A stretch of DNA of 64,000 nucleotides from JAGVPT01 sp964642725 (GCA_964642725.1 CAZXQG010000005.1:57568-121567), one strand, 5' to 3'. Shown: positions 17,862 to 26,493, counted from the first letter of the stretch. Program-made: numbers and translations. The notes: generated from the letters alone by a model not told the origin.

Positions 17862-18485
17862 TTATTTCCCGTTTCTTGTTCGTGATAAAATCAAATCCCG
17901 GAGGGGTCCGATATGCCGGATGAACAGAACTGCAGACATCACGGAATAGGCCAAAAGAATCTCAGCGTCTGAAAAAGCTGCAATCGTGAACTTCACAATG
18001 AATTCGTTCGGCAAAATGAAACCCATCATTGGCGACCCAATGATCGCAACAACGTTTCCGACATGGACATTCTTCGAAAAAGAATATCCTACAACCCAAC
18101 AAAGAAGCCACATTGCGACGAAAATCCAGCTTACCATCAGCATTGCCCCAGCGGCGGGGGCCAACCCTCGCCCCCCCTTAAACTTCAGCCACACGGGATA
18201 ACAATGCCCCACGACAATACCAAGGAGAGCCGTAAAAAGAGGCGCCGTCGTTGAACCAAAAAATAGAGATGTAAGGAAGATTGCGAATGCGCCTTTTAAC
18301 ACATCGATAACAAGCACAAAAAGACCGACAAACCGTTCACCAGTCACTTCGTATGCATTGAGCGTCCCAACGTTGCCGCTGCCTGCGGTCCGAATATCGA
18401 AATGTGCTCTTCGTTTGACAACAATGTAGGCAGTAGGCAGGGAACCGATGAGATAACTAAGGACAAAAGCTTCCAGGATTAGCAA
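17862..18485 (-). CDS. plsY: Glycerol-3-phosphate acyltransferase PlsY
   Basis: An inner-membrane enzyme that acylates glycerol 3-phosphate from acyl phosphate, the first step of phospholipid synthesis. The 207-residue product has about five membrane segments and the three family motifs: SYLIGSLPTAY, AGSGNVGTLNAYEVTG and the GHCYPVWLKFKGGRGLAP segment. It starts at TTG 18485 with only a weak ribosome site. A C-terminal part after about residue 160 is longer than usual. It may head the chain down to rsmI. Confidence 0.93.
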   Translation of the reverse strand: MLILEAFVLSYLIGSLPTAYIVVKRRAHFDIRTAGSGNVGTLNAYEVTGERFVGLFVLVIDVLKGAFAIFLTSLFFGSTTAPLFTALLGIVVGHCYPVWLKFKGGRGLAPAAGAMLMVSWIFVAMWLLCWVVGYSFSKNVHVGNVVAIIGSPMMGFILPNEFIVKFTIAAFSDAEILLAYSVMSAVLFIRHIGPLRDLILSRTRNGK

Positions 18486-18666
18486 AAAATTGCTGCCGCA
18501 CTATTGAGTGTTTAATGTTTGCGAAAGCAAAGTAGCAAAAAATCGTCCGATAGTCAAGGTAAGCAGCGGGACATTTCCGTATAACTTGAAGTCAACACAG
18601 CAGTTGTACCGGCCTTCCTTGATTCTTCAAGCTGAAACGAGTATATTCGATAAGAAAAAAAATCAA

Positions 18667-19416
18667 ATGGACCAGACCTACCTTAAGAAACTTTTAGCCG
18701 ACCTGAAACGCGGACGGATTTCGGAACAGAAGGCACTTTCTTCGATCCAAAATTTTTCTTATGAATCGCTCGGCTTTGCGACGATCGACCATCATCGTCA
18801 ATTCCGTCAAGGTTTTCCCGAAGTTATTTTATGCGAGGGAAAAACTCCGCAGCAGATTTCGATCATCGCAAAAAAAATCGCAGAACGCGGCAGCGTTCTG
18901 CTGGCAACCCGGGCGAGCCGAAAGGACTTTGCCGCCGTGCGAAAAACTGTGAAGAACGCTCATTACATGTCCGATGCGCGAACGATTACGGCGAACGAGC
19001 CATTGCCGGCCGATTCGAAAAAGAAACTTATTCTTGTGGTCACAGCAGGAACTTCGGATATCCCCGTTGCAGAAGAAGCTGTTGTCACGGCAAAGATGAT
19101 GAAGCAAAATGTAGAAACAATGTACGACGTGGGAGTCGCCGGTATTCACCGCCTGTTGAACCAAAGCGACAAACTCCATAAAGCAAGCGTCATCATTGTT
19201 GTGGCAGGAATGGACGGCGCCCTCGCAAGCGTCGTCGGCGGCCTCGTGCGCGTCCCAGTTATCGCTGTTCCTACCTCGACAGGGTACGGCGCATCATTCG
19301 GCGGCATTGCACCGCTGCTGACTATGTTGAATTCATGCGCTGCAGGGGTCACCGTAGTGAACATCGATAATGGATTCGGCGCCGCCTTTGCGGCTTGTCT
19401 CATAACAAAGTTGTAG
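18667..19416 (+). CDS. larB: Nickel-pincer cofactor biosynthesis protein LarB
   Basis: LarB carboxylates and hydrolyses nicotinic acid adenine dinucleotide in making the nickel-pincer nucleotide of lactate racemase-type enzymes. The 249-residue product has a helical N-terminus and a PurE-like C-terminal domain: TAGTSDIPVAEEA, DVGVAGIHR, VAGMDGALASVVGGL and PTSTGYGASFGG. These are LarB features and the length fits. I place the start at ATG 18667 because upstream codons do not look like LarB. larC, larE and larA are not in the window. It is transcribed towards the cystathionine cluster, 47 bases upstream of it. Confidence 0.9.
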   Translation: MDQTYLKKLLADLKRGRISEQKALSSIQNFSYESLGFATIDHHRQFRQGFPEVILCEGKTPQQISIIAKKIAERGSVLLATRASRKDFAAVRKTVKNAHYMSDARTITANEPLPADSKKKLILVVTAGTSDIPVAEEAVVTAKMMKQNVETMYDVGVAGIHRLLNQSDKLHKASVIIVVAGMDGALASVVGGLVRVPVIAVPTSTGYGASFGGIAPLLTMLNSCAAGVTVVNIDNGFGAAFAACLITKL

Positions 19417-19463
19417 GCAAACAATTTTATCGGTATTCGGTGTAAGGAAGAAGGAAAACGTTC

Positions 19464-20852
19464 ATGCTCAGCGACTTGAAAAAAATACAATTCAGACAAA
19501 ACATTTTGGAAACAATCGGGAACACCCCGCTGGTAAAGCTCAATAGGATTGCGAAAGGGTATAAGCCGCATATCTTTGCTAAGGTGGAAATCTTCAACCC
19601 TGGTGGCTCTGTGAAAGACAGGATTGGGGTGGAAATTATTGAGGATGCGGAGCGGAGCGGACGGCTGAAGCCAGGCGGAACAATCGTCGAATCAACTTCC
19701 GGAAACACTGGAATGGGGCTTGCGATTGTGGCGGCAATCAAAGGCTACAAAACTGTCTTCACAATGCCTGATAAAATGAGCGGCGAGAAAATTCAGCTGC
19801 TCCGCGCGTTTGGAGCGGAGGTTATCGTTACGCCGACAGCAGTCCCGCACGATTCTCCCGAAAGCTATGCGGAAGTTGCAAAGCGTATCGTCCGCGAAAC
19901 GCCAAACTCAATTCTCGCCGACCAGCACTTCAACCCGAAAAACGATGAGTCGCATTACCACACAACGGGTCCGGAAATTTGGGAACAAACCGGCGGCCAA
20001 ATCGACTACTTTGTGTGCGGCATCGGTACGGGGGGAACGATCAGCGGTGCCGGAAAGTTTTTGAAAGAGAAAAATCCCAAGATTAACGTGGTCGGCATTG
20101 ACCCGAAAGGATCAATCCTTCGCGAGTTTTTCTACACAAAAGCATTCTCCCCCGTTTTCCGAACATACAAAGTGGAAGGCATCGGACAGGATTATATACC
20201 GGGTACGCTCCATTTCGAATACATCGACGAAGTGATCGAAGTGACCGATAAAGAATCGTTTCTCACGGCGCGAAAGCTTACACGGGATGAAGGTATTTTT
20301 GCAGGCGGTTCAAGCGGCGCTGCGGTTGCAGGAGCATTCAAGCTCGCCGAGCGCCTCTCGGAAAAAGACGTTGTCGTCGTTCTGCTGCCGGACGGCGGTT
20401 CCAAGTACCTCAGCAAAATCTACAACGATGATTGGATGAAAGAAAACGGTTTCCTCGCCCCCGAACGCATCACACTCCGGTATGTGCTCGAATCAAAATC
20501 ATCGAAACTTCCGCAGTTGATAACCGTTGATGCTTCCTCGACAATTCGCACCGCGCTCGATTTGATAACCGGTAAGAACATTTCCCAGTTGCCGGTCTTC
20601 GAAAATAAAAAATGTATCGGGAGCGTTTCCGAAGGAAATCTCCTTACCATCTTACTGAAAGATTCGTCCAAGTTTGATGCGAAAGTGCAATCAGTGATGG
20701 AACCTCCTTTCCCCGAAGTCCACATGAACGAAGAAATCAGCCGGGCGGTGGAATACTTTGCAAAAAAAGAGCCCGCAGTCTTAGTGAAGGACGATACCGG
20801 CCTCATCGGAATCATTACCCGGTTCGACGTTTTAGGGTACCTTTCCCGGTAA
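19464..20852 (+). CDS. Cystathionine beta-synthase with CBS-domain pair
   Basis: A fold-type II PLP enzyme condensing serine and homocysteine to cystathionine (or acting as a cysteine synthase). The 462-residue product has the PLP lysine in NPGGSVKDRIG, the substrate loop STSGNTG, and the GTGGTISGAGK phosphate cup. A pair of CBS domains occupies about residues 340-460, as in bacterial and eukaryotic CBS. The start at 19464 follows AGGAAGAAGGA. With the small protein and the lyase downstream it forms a reverse transsulfuration operon. Confidence 0.92.
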   Translation: MLSDLKKIQFRQNILETIGNTPLVKLNRIAKGYKPHIFAKVEIFNPGGSVKDRIGVEIIEDAERSGRLKPGGTIVESTSGNTGMGLAIVAAIKGYKTVFTMPDKMSGEKIQLLRAFGAEVIVTPTAVPHDSPESYAEVAKRIVRETPNSILADQHFNPKNDESHYHTTGPEIWEQTGGQIDYFVCGIGTGGTISGAGKFLKEKNPKINVVGIDPKGSILREFFYTKAFSPVFRTYKVEGIGQDYIPGTLHFEYIDEVIEVTDKESFLTARKLTRDEGIFAGGSSGAAVAGAFKLAERLSEKDVVVVLLPDGGSKYLSKIYNDDWMKENGFLAPERITLRYVLESKSSKLPQLITVDASSTIRTALDLITGKNISQLPVFENKKCIGSVSEGNLLTILLKDSSKFDAKVQSVMEPPFPEVHMNEEISRAVEYFAKKEPAVLVKDDTGLIGIITRFDVLGYLSR

Positions 20853-20859
20853 CTCGCTT

Positions 20860-21132
20860 ATGCAATGGGAGAAATCAGCAGTTGATAAACTTGATGAATT
20901 GGTACAGGTTGTCCGCGACCCGTTTCGCGAGATCATCAAGAACTCTGCACAGGCGCATGCCGAACGGTACGCGGCGCAGCGGGAGAAACCTCACGTCACG
21001 ATAAAAGACGCCGTGCTCGGATTTCTTCGCGCACGTTCTCACAAATTGAACTCGGAGGGCTTGATGCTGCTCAAAGAACACGCGATCGAAGAAAAGGAAT
21101 TTACCGACTACGAAAACAAGGGAATGATATGA
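20860..21132 (+). CDS. Small PCP_red-like protein between CBS and cystathionine lyase
   Basis: A 90-residue soluble, charged, helical protein without cysteines. It has the pattern W-x3-A-x3-L-x3-V-x-V-R followed by a segment ending in HVTIKDAV, which resembles the PCP_red domain named from the C-terminus of light-independent protochlorophyllide reductase subunits; that match is from memory. It sits 7 bases after the CBS gene and its stop overlaps the lyase start (ATGATATGA), so it is clearly part of the operon. A regulatory or scaffold role for the two enzymes is possible but unproven. Confidence 0.72.
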   Translation: MQWEKSAVDKLDELVQVVRDPFREIIKNSAQAHAERYAAQREKPHVTIKDAVLGFLRARSHKLNSEGLMLLKEHAIEEKEFTDYENKGMI

Positions 21133-22268
21133 AGTTCTCATCAAAGACCGTTCACGCCGGACAACGACCCGACCCGACGACCGGCGCCGTGATGACGCCG
21201 GTCTTTCTCACATCGACGTACGTCCAGGAAGAATTAGGAAAAAATAAGGGGTACGAATATTCCCGCGTTTCAAATCCAACACGGACAGCGCTCGAAATGA
21301 ACATTGCTTCTCTTGAAAATGCGGGAGAAGGAATGGCGTTCGCATCCGGGATGGCGGCGATCGATGCTCTCTTCCGACTTCTGTCGCCCGGCGATCATAT
21401 CATCGTGACAAACAACGTTTACGGCGGAACCTACCGCATCGCTAAAATGGTGCTTGAACAATTCGGACTACAGTTCGATTTTATCAACACGACCGACATG
21501 AACAGTGTTGTTCGCGCGCGCAAACCGAACACAAAAATGATCTTCATCGAAACACCGACAAATCCAACGATGGAAATTGCCGACCTCGGGGCGATCGCAA
21601 AATTCGCGCGCACGCATCATCTCATTTCTATCGTCGACAATACGTTCGCCACGCCGTATTTGCAGCGGCCCATTGAATTCGGTATCGAGGTCGTCGTTCA
21701 CAGCGTTACAAAATATTTGAACGGGCACAGTGACATGCTCGGCGGGATGATTGTTACGAACAACATCGGCATCGCCGAGAAGCTTCGCTTCTGTCAAAAA
21801 GCCGTCGGGGGAATTATGAGCCCCTTTGATGCATGGCTTTGTTTGCGCGGAACAAAAACGCTGGCGGTACGAATGAAGCAGCACTGTGAAAACGCGACGA
21901 TTATTGCCGAATGGCTGGCGGCGCAGAAAAAAATCCTGAAGGTAAACTACCCCGGTTTACGAAGCCATCCTCAGTATGCGCTCGCCAGAAGGCAGATGAG
22001 CGGGTTTGGCGGAATGATTTCGTTTGACGTCGGAAGCCTGAACAATGCCAAACGATTTTTGAAACGAGTCCGCCTTTGCGCGCTCGCCGAAAGCCTGGGA
22101 GGCGTCGAGACACTCATTTCCCATCCTGCGACAATGACGCACGCTTCAGTTCCGAAACCAGATCGAATCAAAAACGGCGTCACTGACGGGTTGGTTCGAA
22201 TTTCGGTTGGAATCGAAGATGTAGAAGATTTGATCGACGATTTAAAGAATGCGCTGAAGGGAATCTAA
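21129..22268 (+). CDS. Cystathionine gamma-lyase / gamma-synthase family enzyme
   Basis: A fold-type I PLP enzyme of the transsulfuration group. The 379-residue product has YEYSRVSNPTR, the substrate-site ASGMAAID, IDTNFATP-like VDNTFATPY, and the PLP lysine in SVTKYLNGHSD. Gamma-lyases, gamma-synthases and beta-lyases cannot be separated safely by eye, but cotranscription with a CBS gene argues for cystathionine gamma-lyase, producing cysteine. It overlaps the preceding small gene by four bases. Confidence 0.9.
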   Translation: MKFSSKTVHAGQRPDPTTGAVMTPVFLTSTYVQEELGKNKGYEYSRVSNPTRTALEMNIASLENAGEGMAFASGMAAIDALFRLLSPGDHIIVTNNVYGGTYRIAKMVLEQFGLQFDFINTTDMNSVVRARKPNTKMIFIETPTNPTMEIADLGAIAKFARTHHLISIVDNTFATPYLQRPIEFGIEVVVHSVTKYLNGHSDMLGGMIVTNNIGIAEKLRFCQKAVGGIMSPFDAWLCLRGTKTLAVRMKQHCENATIIAEWLAAQKKILKVNYPGLRSHPQYALARRQMSGFGGMISFDVGSLNNAKRFLKRVRLCALAESLGGVETLISHPATMTHASVPKPDRIKNGVTDGLVRISVGIEDVEDLIDDLKNALKGI

Positions 22269-22277
22269 AGAATAGTT

Positions 22278-22303
22278 ATGCCATGAACCTAGAGCCATGG
22301 CAT
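22278..22303. terminator. Hairpin between convergent genes, possible terminator
   Basis: A perfect 8-bp stem (ATGCCATG with CATGGCAT) with a 10-base loop lies in the 41-base gap between the cystathionine lyase and the NUDIX gene, which converge. No T-run follows, so it is not a classic intrinsic terminator; it could still protect or end both transcripts. Confidence 0.4.
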
Positions 22304-22309
22304 GACTTG

Positions 22310-22846
22310 CTATCTAAGAAATTGTTTCCTCACCAATAACCACGCTGCAAGCGTCATCCCATCCCAAATCTCCCCGCGTGCCATCATCGCCTCAAGTTCA
22401 TCGGGAGCAACACATACAATTTCAAATTCTTCAGTCGCTTCAGGCTTTGCCTTTACATACGAAAGATTTCGCGCTATGAATACTCTGCACATTTCGTCTG
22501 TGACTCCGTTGAAAGGATTGAACTCTCCCCCCATGATCCATGATTGCGCAATATATCCTGTTTCTTCTTCCAACTCCAACCTGGCCATCTCATCGTACGT
22601 ATGTCCTGGCTTCACTCCGCCGCACGGGAATTCAATGCTCTCTCTGTCTCTCAAATAGCGATATTGATTGACAAGAACGATTCTGCCGTCATCCATCACC
22701 GGAACGATCATGCTCGAGCCTTCCGTATGCACGTAGTGATATTCCCCCTTGACCCCGTTTGGAATCTGGAATGAATCAAGATAATAATTCCACCAGGGAT
22801 TCTTATAGATAATTTTTGACGTGAGTTTCTTCCAGCGGGAAAGCAT
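22310..22846 (-). CDS. NUDIX hydrolase, probably ADP-ribose pyrophosphatase-like
   Basis: A 178-residue hydrolase for nucleotide diphosphates linked to another group. The Nudix box reads GGVKPGHTYDEMARLELEEE followed by TG: the metal-binding glutamates of the EExG part are present, but the first box Glu is His and the usual Arg is Leu. The N-terminal strand pattern and the Arg-rich QYRYLRDRESIEFPCGG segment resemble ADP-ribose pyrophosphatases. The start is ATG 22846. It converges with the cystathionine lyase. Confidence 0.85.
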   Translation of the reverse strand: MLSRWKKLTSKIIYKNPWWNYYLDSFQIPNGVKGEYHYVHTEGSSMIVPVMDDGRIVLVNQYRYLRDRESIEFPCGGVKPGHTYDEMARLELEEETGYIAQSWIMGGEFNPFNGVTDEMCRVFIARNLSYVKAKPEATEEFEIVCVAPDELEAMMARGEIWDGMTLAAWLLVRKQFLR

Positions 22847-22980
22847 ATCGGATGGATAGAGTATGATAGATGATTTTGAGACTTCCCTTAAAAAGGATCA
22901 GCCCATTCCGCTATTGGCAGCAGAAACAACGGAGAATTATCTGATTCATAAGAGAAATGCCATTAATGCCGCTATATGGG

Positions 22981-23015
22981 TTCTGACTTCTGTCTCCTGA
23001 CTCCTAAAATCTTTC
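22981..23015. repeat. Degenerate 7-base periodic array (copy B)
   Basis: From 22981 the plus strand runs in heptads TTCTGAC, TTCTGTC, TCCTGAC and TCCTAAA, each beginning seven bases after the last, and reaches the ndk stop codon at 23014. The rest of the 167-base gap between the NUDIX gene and ndk shows nothing I recognise. Confidence 0.65.
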
Positions 23016-23430
23016 AGATCAATTCGCTCTCGGCAAAGAAAAAAGCGACTTCACTCCTGCCATTCTCGACAGAGTCGGATCCATGAACAATATTCTCGCC
23101 TTTGCTGTCGGCAAACAGCTTGCGAATCGTGCCCTGGTCGGCATCTTTCGGGTCGGTCGCTCCGATGAGCCTGCGGTAGTCGGCGACAGCGTTTATTTTC
23201 TCCAGGGCAACCGGAACGCACGGACCCGACGTCATGAACTCGACAAGCCCTTCATAAAACGGACGCCCCTTATGTACAGCGTAAAACGCGCCCGCCTCTT
23301 CTTTTGTCAACCGAAGTTGTTTCATCCCCAGTATCGTGAATCCTGCCTTTTGAACTCTTGACAACACTTCGCCCTGCAGGTTTTTCCTAACGCAATCAGG
23401 TTTTAAAATGCAGAGAGTACGTTCTGTCAC
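23014..23430 (-). CDS. ndk: Nucleoside diphosphate kinase
   Basis: Transfers the gamma phosphate from ATP to other nucleoside diphosphates through a phosphohistidine. The 138-residue product starts TERTLCILKPD, has the conserved HKGRPFY and the active-site His in NIVHGSDS, and normal length. The start is GTG at 23430, with AAGGAG seven bases upstream; no in-frame ATG is available. It lies 18 bases from sucD on the same strand, fitting a shared transcript. Confidence 0.96.
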   Translation of the reverse strand: MTERTLCILKPDCVRKNLQGEVLSRVQKAGFTILGMKQLRLTKEEAGAFYAVHKGRPFYEGLVEFMTSGPCVPVALEKINAVADYRRLIGATDPKDADQGTIRKLFADSKGENIVHGSDSVENGRSEVAFFFAESELI

Positions 23431-23448
23431 GCATTGACTCCTTTTATC

Positions 23449-24441
23449 TCAATTATTTTTCTTCTCTTTTGATTTCGATTTCTTTTTGATAAGAGCGCGT
23501 CTTGGTGCTTTCTTTGCTTTTGCGGAAGTACCTTTGGCGCGTTTCTTCGCCAAAGCAATCCTCATCGTCTCCCCGATCATTGCCGGACTGTCGCAGACAT
23601 GGATGCCGGCCTCGCGCATCGCTTCCATCTTTTCTGCGGCAGTACCTTTTCCGCCGGAAATAATTGCACCCGCGTGCCCCATTCGTCTCCCCGGAGGCGC
23701 GGTGCGCCCTGCGATAAACCCAACGACGGGCTTCTTGACATACTTTGCAATGTAATCAGCGGCCTCTTCTTCTGCGCTTCCGCCGATTTCTCCAATCATT
23801 ACGATAGCATCTGTGTTCTCATCCGCGTTGAATAATTGAATCGCATCGATGAAACGAGTCCCGATAATCGGGTCGCCGCCAATTCCAATGCACGTCGATT
23901 GGCCGATGCCGCGTTCGGTAAGCTGCCATACCGCTTCGTAGGTTAGCGTTCCGCTGCGCGATACGAGTCCGACACGCCCTCGTTTGTGAATGAAGCCCGG
24001 CATGATTCCGACCTTACACTCGCCCGGAGTAATGATTCCCGGACAATTCGGACCGATCAATCGCGACCCCTTATGCTTCACATACTCATACACGCGAATC
24101 ATATCTTTTGTCGGAATGCCTTCCGTGATGCAAACGACAAGTTTGATCCCTGCATCGGCTGCTTCCATGACCGCATCCGCGGCAAATGCGGCCGGAACAA
24201 AAATTACAGACGTATCCACTCCCTCTCCGCTGACTGCCTCAGCGACTGTGTTGAACACCGGCACTTCGCTGCTAAACTGGTCTTTCTCGTTCCCTTTGTA
24301 CATTGTGCCCCCCTTGCCGGGTGTGACGCCCGCGGCAACGTTCGTTCCATATGCAAGCATCTGCGACGAGTGAAATGTCCCCTCGCCCCCCGTGATGCCC
24401 TGGACTACAAGCCTGGTTTTCTTATTGACAAGTATGCTCAT
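23449..24441 (-). CDS. sucD: Succinyl-CoA ligase alpha subunit with lysine-rich tail
   Basis: TCA-cycle enzyme subunit carrying the phosphohistidine used to form ATP or GTP from succinyl-CoA. The 330-residue product has the CoA-site TGGEGTFHS region, GPNCPGII, the SRSGTLTYE segment and the active His in GHAGAIISGGKG. Typical SucD is about 290 residues; here an extra 35 or so residues are almost all Lys, Ala, Arg and Ser, ending KEKKNN. sucC is not in the window. The tail is basic enough to suggest nucleic-acid or membrane contact, but this is speculation. Confidence 0.94.
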   Translation of the reverse strand: MSILVNKKTRLVVQGITGGEGTFHSSQMLAYGTNVAAGVTPGKGGTMYKGNEKDQFSSEVPVFNTVAEAVSGEGVDTSVIFVPAAFAADAVMEAADAGIKLVVCITEGIPTKDMIRVYEYVKHKGSRLIGPNCPGIITPGECKVGIMPGFIHKRGRVGLVSRSGTLTYEAVWQLTERGIGQSTCIGIGGDPIIGTRFIDAIQLFNADENTDAIVMIGEIGGSAEEEAADYIAKYVKKPVVGFIAGRTAPPGRRMGHAGAIISGGKGTAAEKMEAMREAGIHVCDSPAMIGETMRIALAKKRAKGTSAKAKKAPRRALIKKKSKSKEKKNN

Positions 24442-24556
24442 AGGTTTTTATGCTTTATTGTAAGATGGAAATTATCTCCCGACACCGAAAGGCCATCATC
24501 AAGAATTCCTGCAAAAAAAACTTAATGCTTCATGAGTAACGCGAGAGAACTGGAAA

Positions 24557-26002
24557 TTATGCTGCGGCTTCCAGAAAATCTGCTACCTTCAACAATGTTG
24601 CTTCGTCAAATTGCTTGCCCATAAGCTGCAATCCTATCGGAAGGTTTTGACGATCAACGCCCGCGGGAACGCTGATCCCTGGAATTCCTGCAAGGTTCGC
24701 GGATACGGTGTAAATATCGCTCAAATACATCTGAAGCGGGTCGTCAACCTTTTCTCCAAACTTGAACGCCGTGGTCGGCGAAATCGGTGTAATCAAGCAA
24801 TCGACTTTTTTGAACGCATTGAAAAAATCTTCCTGAATCAGCCGCCTGACTTTTTGTGCTTTCTTATAGTATGCATCATAATAACCGGCAGAGAGAACAT
24901 ACGTACCAAGCATAATGCGGCGTTTTACTTCCGCCCCAAATCCCTCACTCCGCGACTTTGTATACATCTTCATCAGAGTATCAGCGTGCTTGCTCCGGTA
25001 CCCGTAGCGTGCACCGTCGTAACGGGCGAGGTTCGACGACGCTTCTGCCGTTGCAAGGATGTAATATGTTGCGATGGTGTACTCAGAGCGCGGGAGAGAA
25101 ACCTCGACAATTTCTGCGCCGCCATCTTTCAATTGGGCGATCCGTTTTTCAAGCACGGACCGAATTTCAGGATTTAACGCTTCGTTAAAATACTCTTTCG
25201 GAATACCGAGTTTCAGTCCTTTGACGTTTCGATCCATTGCGGAGAGATAATCGGGTACCGGAATCTTTGCCGACGTCGAATCACGCTCGTCGTGCCCGGC
25301 AATGACTCCCAAAACGCGGGCGATGTCGCGGGCAGAGTTTGCAAACGGGCCGATCTGGTCAAAAGATGATGCGAAGGCAACAAGCCCATACCGCGACACT
25401 CTCCCGTACGTCGGCTTCAACCCGAAGATACCGCATAAACCTGCAGGCTGACGGATCGAACCGCCGGTATCGGATCCAAGAGCAGCTGTCGCCATACCGG
25501 CAGCAACCGCAACTGCCGAACCTCCGCTCGAACCGCCCGGAACCCGCGATTCATCAACAGGGTTCTTTACCGGTCCGAACGCTGAGTTTTCGGTCGACGA
25601 GCCCATCGCAAATTCATCCATATTGGTTTTGCCGATGATAATTGCGTCTGCTGCCCGCAGCTTCTCGACGACCGCCGCGTCATAGATCCCTTCAAAGTTT
25701 TCTAGAATCTTTGATCCGCACGTTGTTCTCTTTCCTTTCATAGAAAGGACGTCCTTGACCGCCACAGCCATTCCCGCAAGCGGTCCGGCATTTCCCGCCC
25801 TGATTTTTTTGTCGACCGAACGCGCTTGCTCCAGCGCTTCTTCTTCAAAGATCAAAAGAAATGCATTGAGGTTGTTCCGGCTCGAGATAACTGAGAGGTA
25901 TTCGCGGGTACGTGCTTCGCATGAATCTGCGCCCGTCCCAAGACGGGCGCGAAATGAATCGAAGGACTCTTTGACATTCACTCGTGCAATTCCCTTTTGC
26001 AA
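24557..26002 (-). CDS. gatA: Glutamyl-tRNA(Gln) amidotransferase subunit A
   Basis: Amidase subunit of GatCAB, which converts misacylated Glu-tRNA(Gln) or Asp-tRNA(Asn). The 481-residue product has the catalytic triad: Lys in AVAVKDV, cis-Ser in GSDTGGSIRQPAG and the nucleophile region with GGSSGGSAVAVAAG. The length and NLNAFL motif match GatA rather than other amidases. The start is TTG 26002; no ATG lies close in frame. gatB and gatC are elsewhere. The tatA genes are directly upstream. Confidence 0.95.
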   Translation of the reverse strand: MQKGIARVNVKESFDSFRARLGTGADSCEARTREYLSVISSRNNLNAFLLIFEEEALEQARSVDKKIRAGNAGPLAGMAVAVKDVLSMKGKRTTCGSKILENFEGIYDAAVVEKLRAADAIIIGKTNMDEFAMGSSTENSAFGPVKNPVDESRVPGGSSGGSAVAVAAGMATAALGSDTGGSIRQPAGLCGIFGLKPTYGRVSRYGLVAFASSFDQIGPFANSARDIARVLGVIAGHDERDSTSAKIPVPDYLSAMDRNVKGLKLGIPKEYFNEALNPEIRSVLEKRIAQLKDGGAEIVEVSLPRSEYTIATYYILATAEASSNLARYDGARYGYRSKHADTLMKMYTKSRSEGFGAEVKRRIMLGTYVLSAGYYDAYYKKAQKVRRLIQEDFFNAFKKVDCLITPISPTTAFKFGEKVDDPLQMYLSDIYTVSANLAGIPGISVPAGVDRQNLPIGLQLMGKQFDEATLLKVADFLEAAA

Positions 26003-26015
26003 ATAAACATGCCCT

Positions 26016-26234
26016 TTACTTTTTTACCGTTGAAGAGGTGGTATCGGCGGGCTTTTCCGCTGGCAGGTTTTCTGGTTTTGTCAACTCCGATTGAACATCG
26101 CGCATCGCCCTCTTGAATTCCGCTATTCCTTTCCCGAGGCTCTTTGCAAATTCCGGAATTTTCTTCGGGCCAAAGAAGATGACGATCACCAGCATGATGA
26201 GCATGAGCTCCGGAAATCCTATGTTTTCAAACAT
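26016..26234 (-). CDS. tatA: Twin-arginine translocase TatA/TatE
   Basis: A 72-residue pore-forming component of the Tat system, which exports folded proteins. It has the short N-terminal membrane helix (residues 5-21), the FFGPKKIPEFAKSLGKG hinge and amphipathic helix, and a Pro/Glu/Thr-rich tail. GAAGGAG precedes the ATG. It lies 39 bases downstream of a second tatA and 13 upstream of gatA. tatC is not in the window. A likely client is the molybdopterin oxidoreductase at 50 kb. Confidence 0.9.
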   Translation of the reverse strand: MFENIGFPELMLIMLVIVIFFGPKKIPEFAKSLGKGIAEFKRAMRDVQSELTKPENLPAEKPADTTSSTVKK

Positions 26235-26273
26235 CGTAATTCTCCTTCACGTGAAGACGCTGCGTGTGAACGT

Positions 26274-26459
26274 CTATTTTTTTTCCGTTTTTTCTTCTGA
26301 AACGGCTTCTTCAACCTTCTCTTGCACTTCTTTCATCGCTTTGCGAAATTCTTTCATACCCCTGCCAAGTCCTTGTGCGATCTCTGGAATTTTCTTCGGA
26401 CCAAACAGCACGAGTACCACGAGACCAATCAAAATCATTTCCGGAAATCCGAGACCCAT
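26274..26459 (-). CDS. tatA: Twin-arginine translocase TatA/TatE, second copy
   Basis: A 61-residue TatA-type protein: a membrane helix at residues 6-20, VLFGPKKIPEIAQGLGRGM, and a Glu/Lys-rich amphipathic helix. A GTG one codon earlier is open, but AAGGAG spacing favours the ATG at 26459. It is about half identical to the neighbouring TatA, suggesting duplication. Two tatA-like genes side by side, without tatB or tatC, is a common arrangement in Chlorobi/Bacteroidota-type genomes; whether one acts as TatB cannot be told. Confidence 0.9.
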   Translation of the reverse strand: MGLGFPEMILIGLVVLVLFGPKKIPEIAQGLGRGMKEFRKAMKEVQEKVEEAVSEEKTEKK

Positions 26460-26493
26460 CACCGGCTCCTTTCTCGAAGTTATCCTTCGCGAA

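Noticed and set aside
18508..18666. 53-codon extension of LarB
   Set aside because: It has no LarB-like sequence and overlaps the likely promoter region between plsY and larB.
18667..19416. PurE (AIR carboxylase)
   Set aside because: The C-terminal domain is PurE-like, but the N-terminal region and GGIAPLL-type end are those of LarB.
22310..22846. Inactive NUDIX protein because of changed box residues
   Set aside because: The EExG metal ligands are kept and similar changes occur in active subfamilies.
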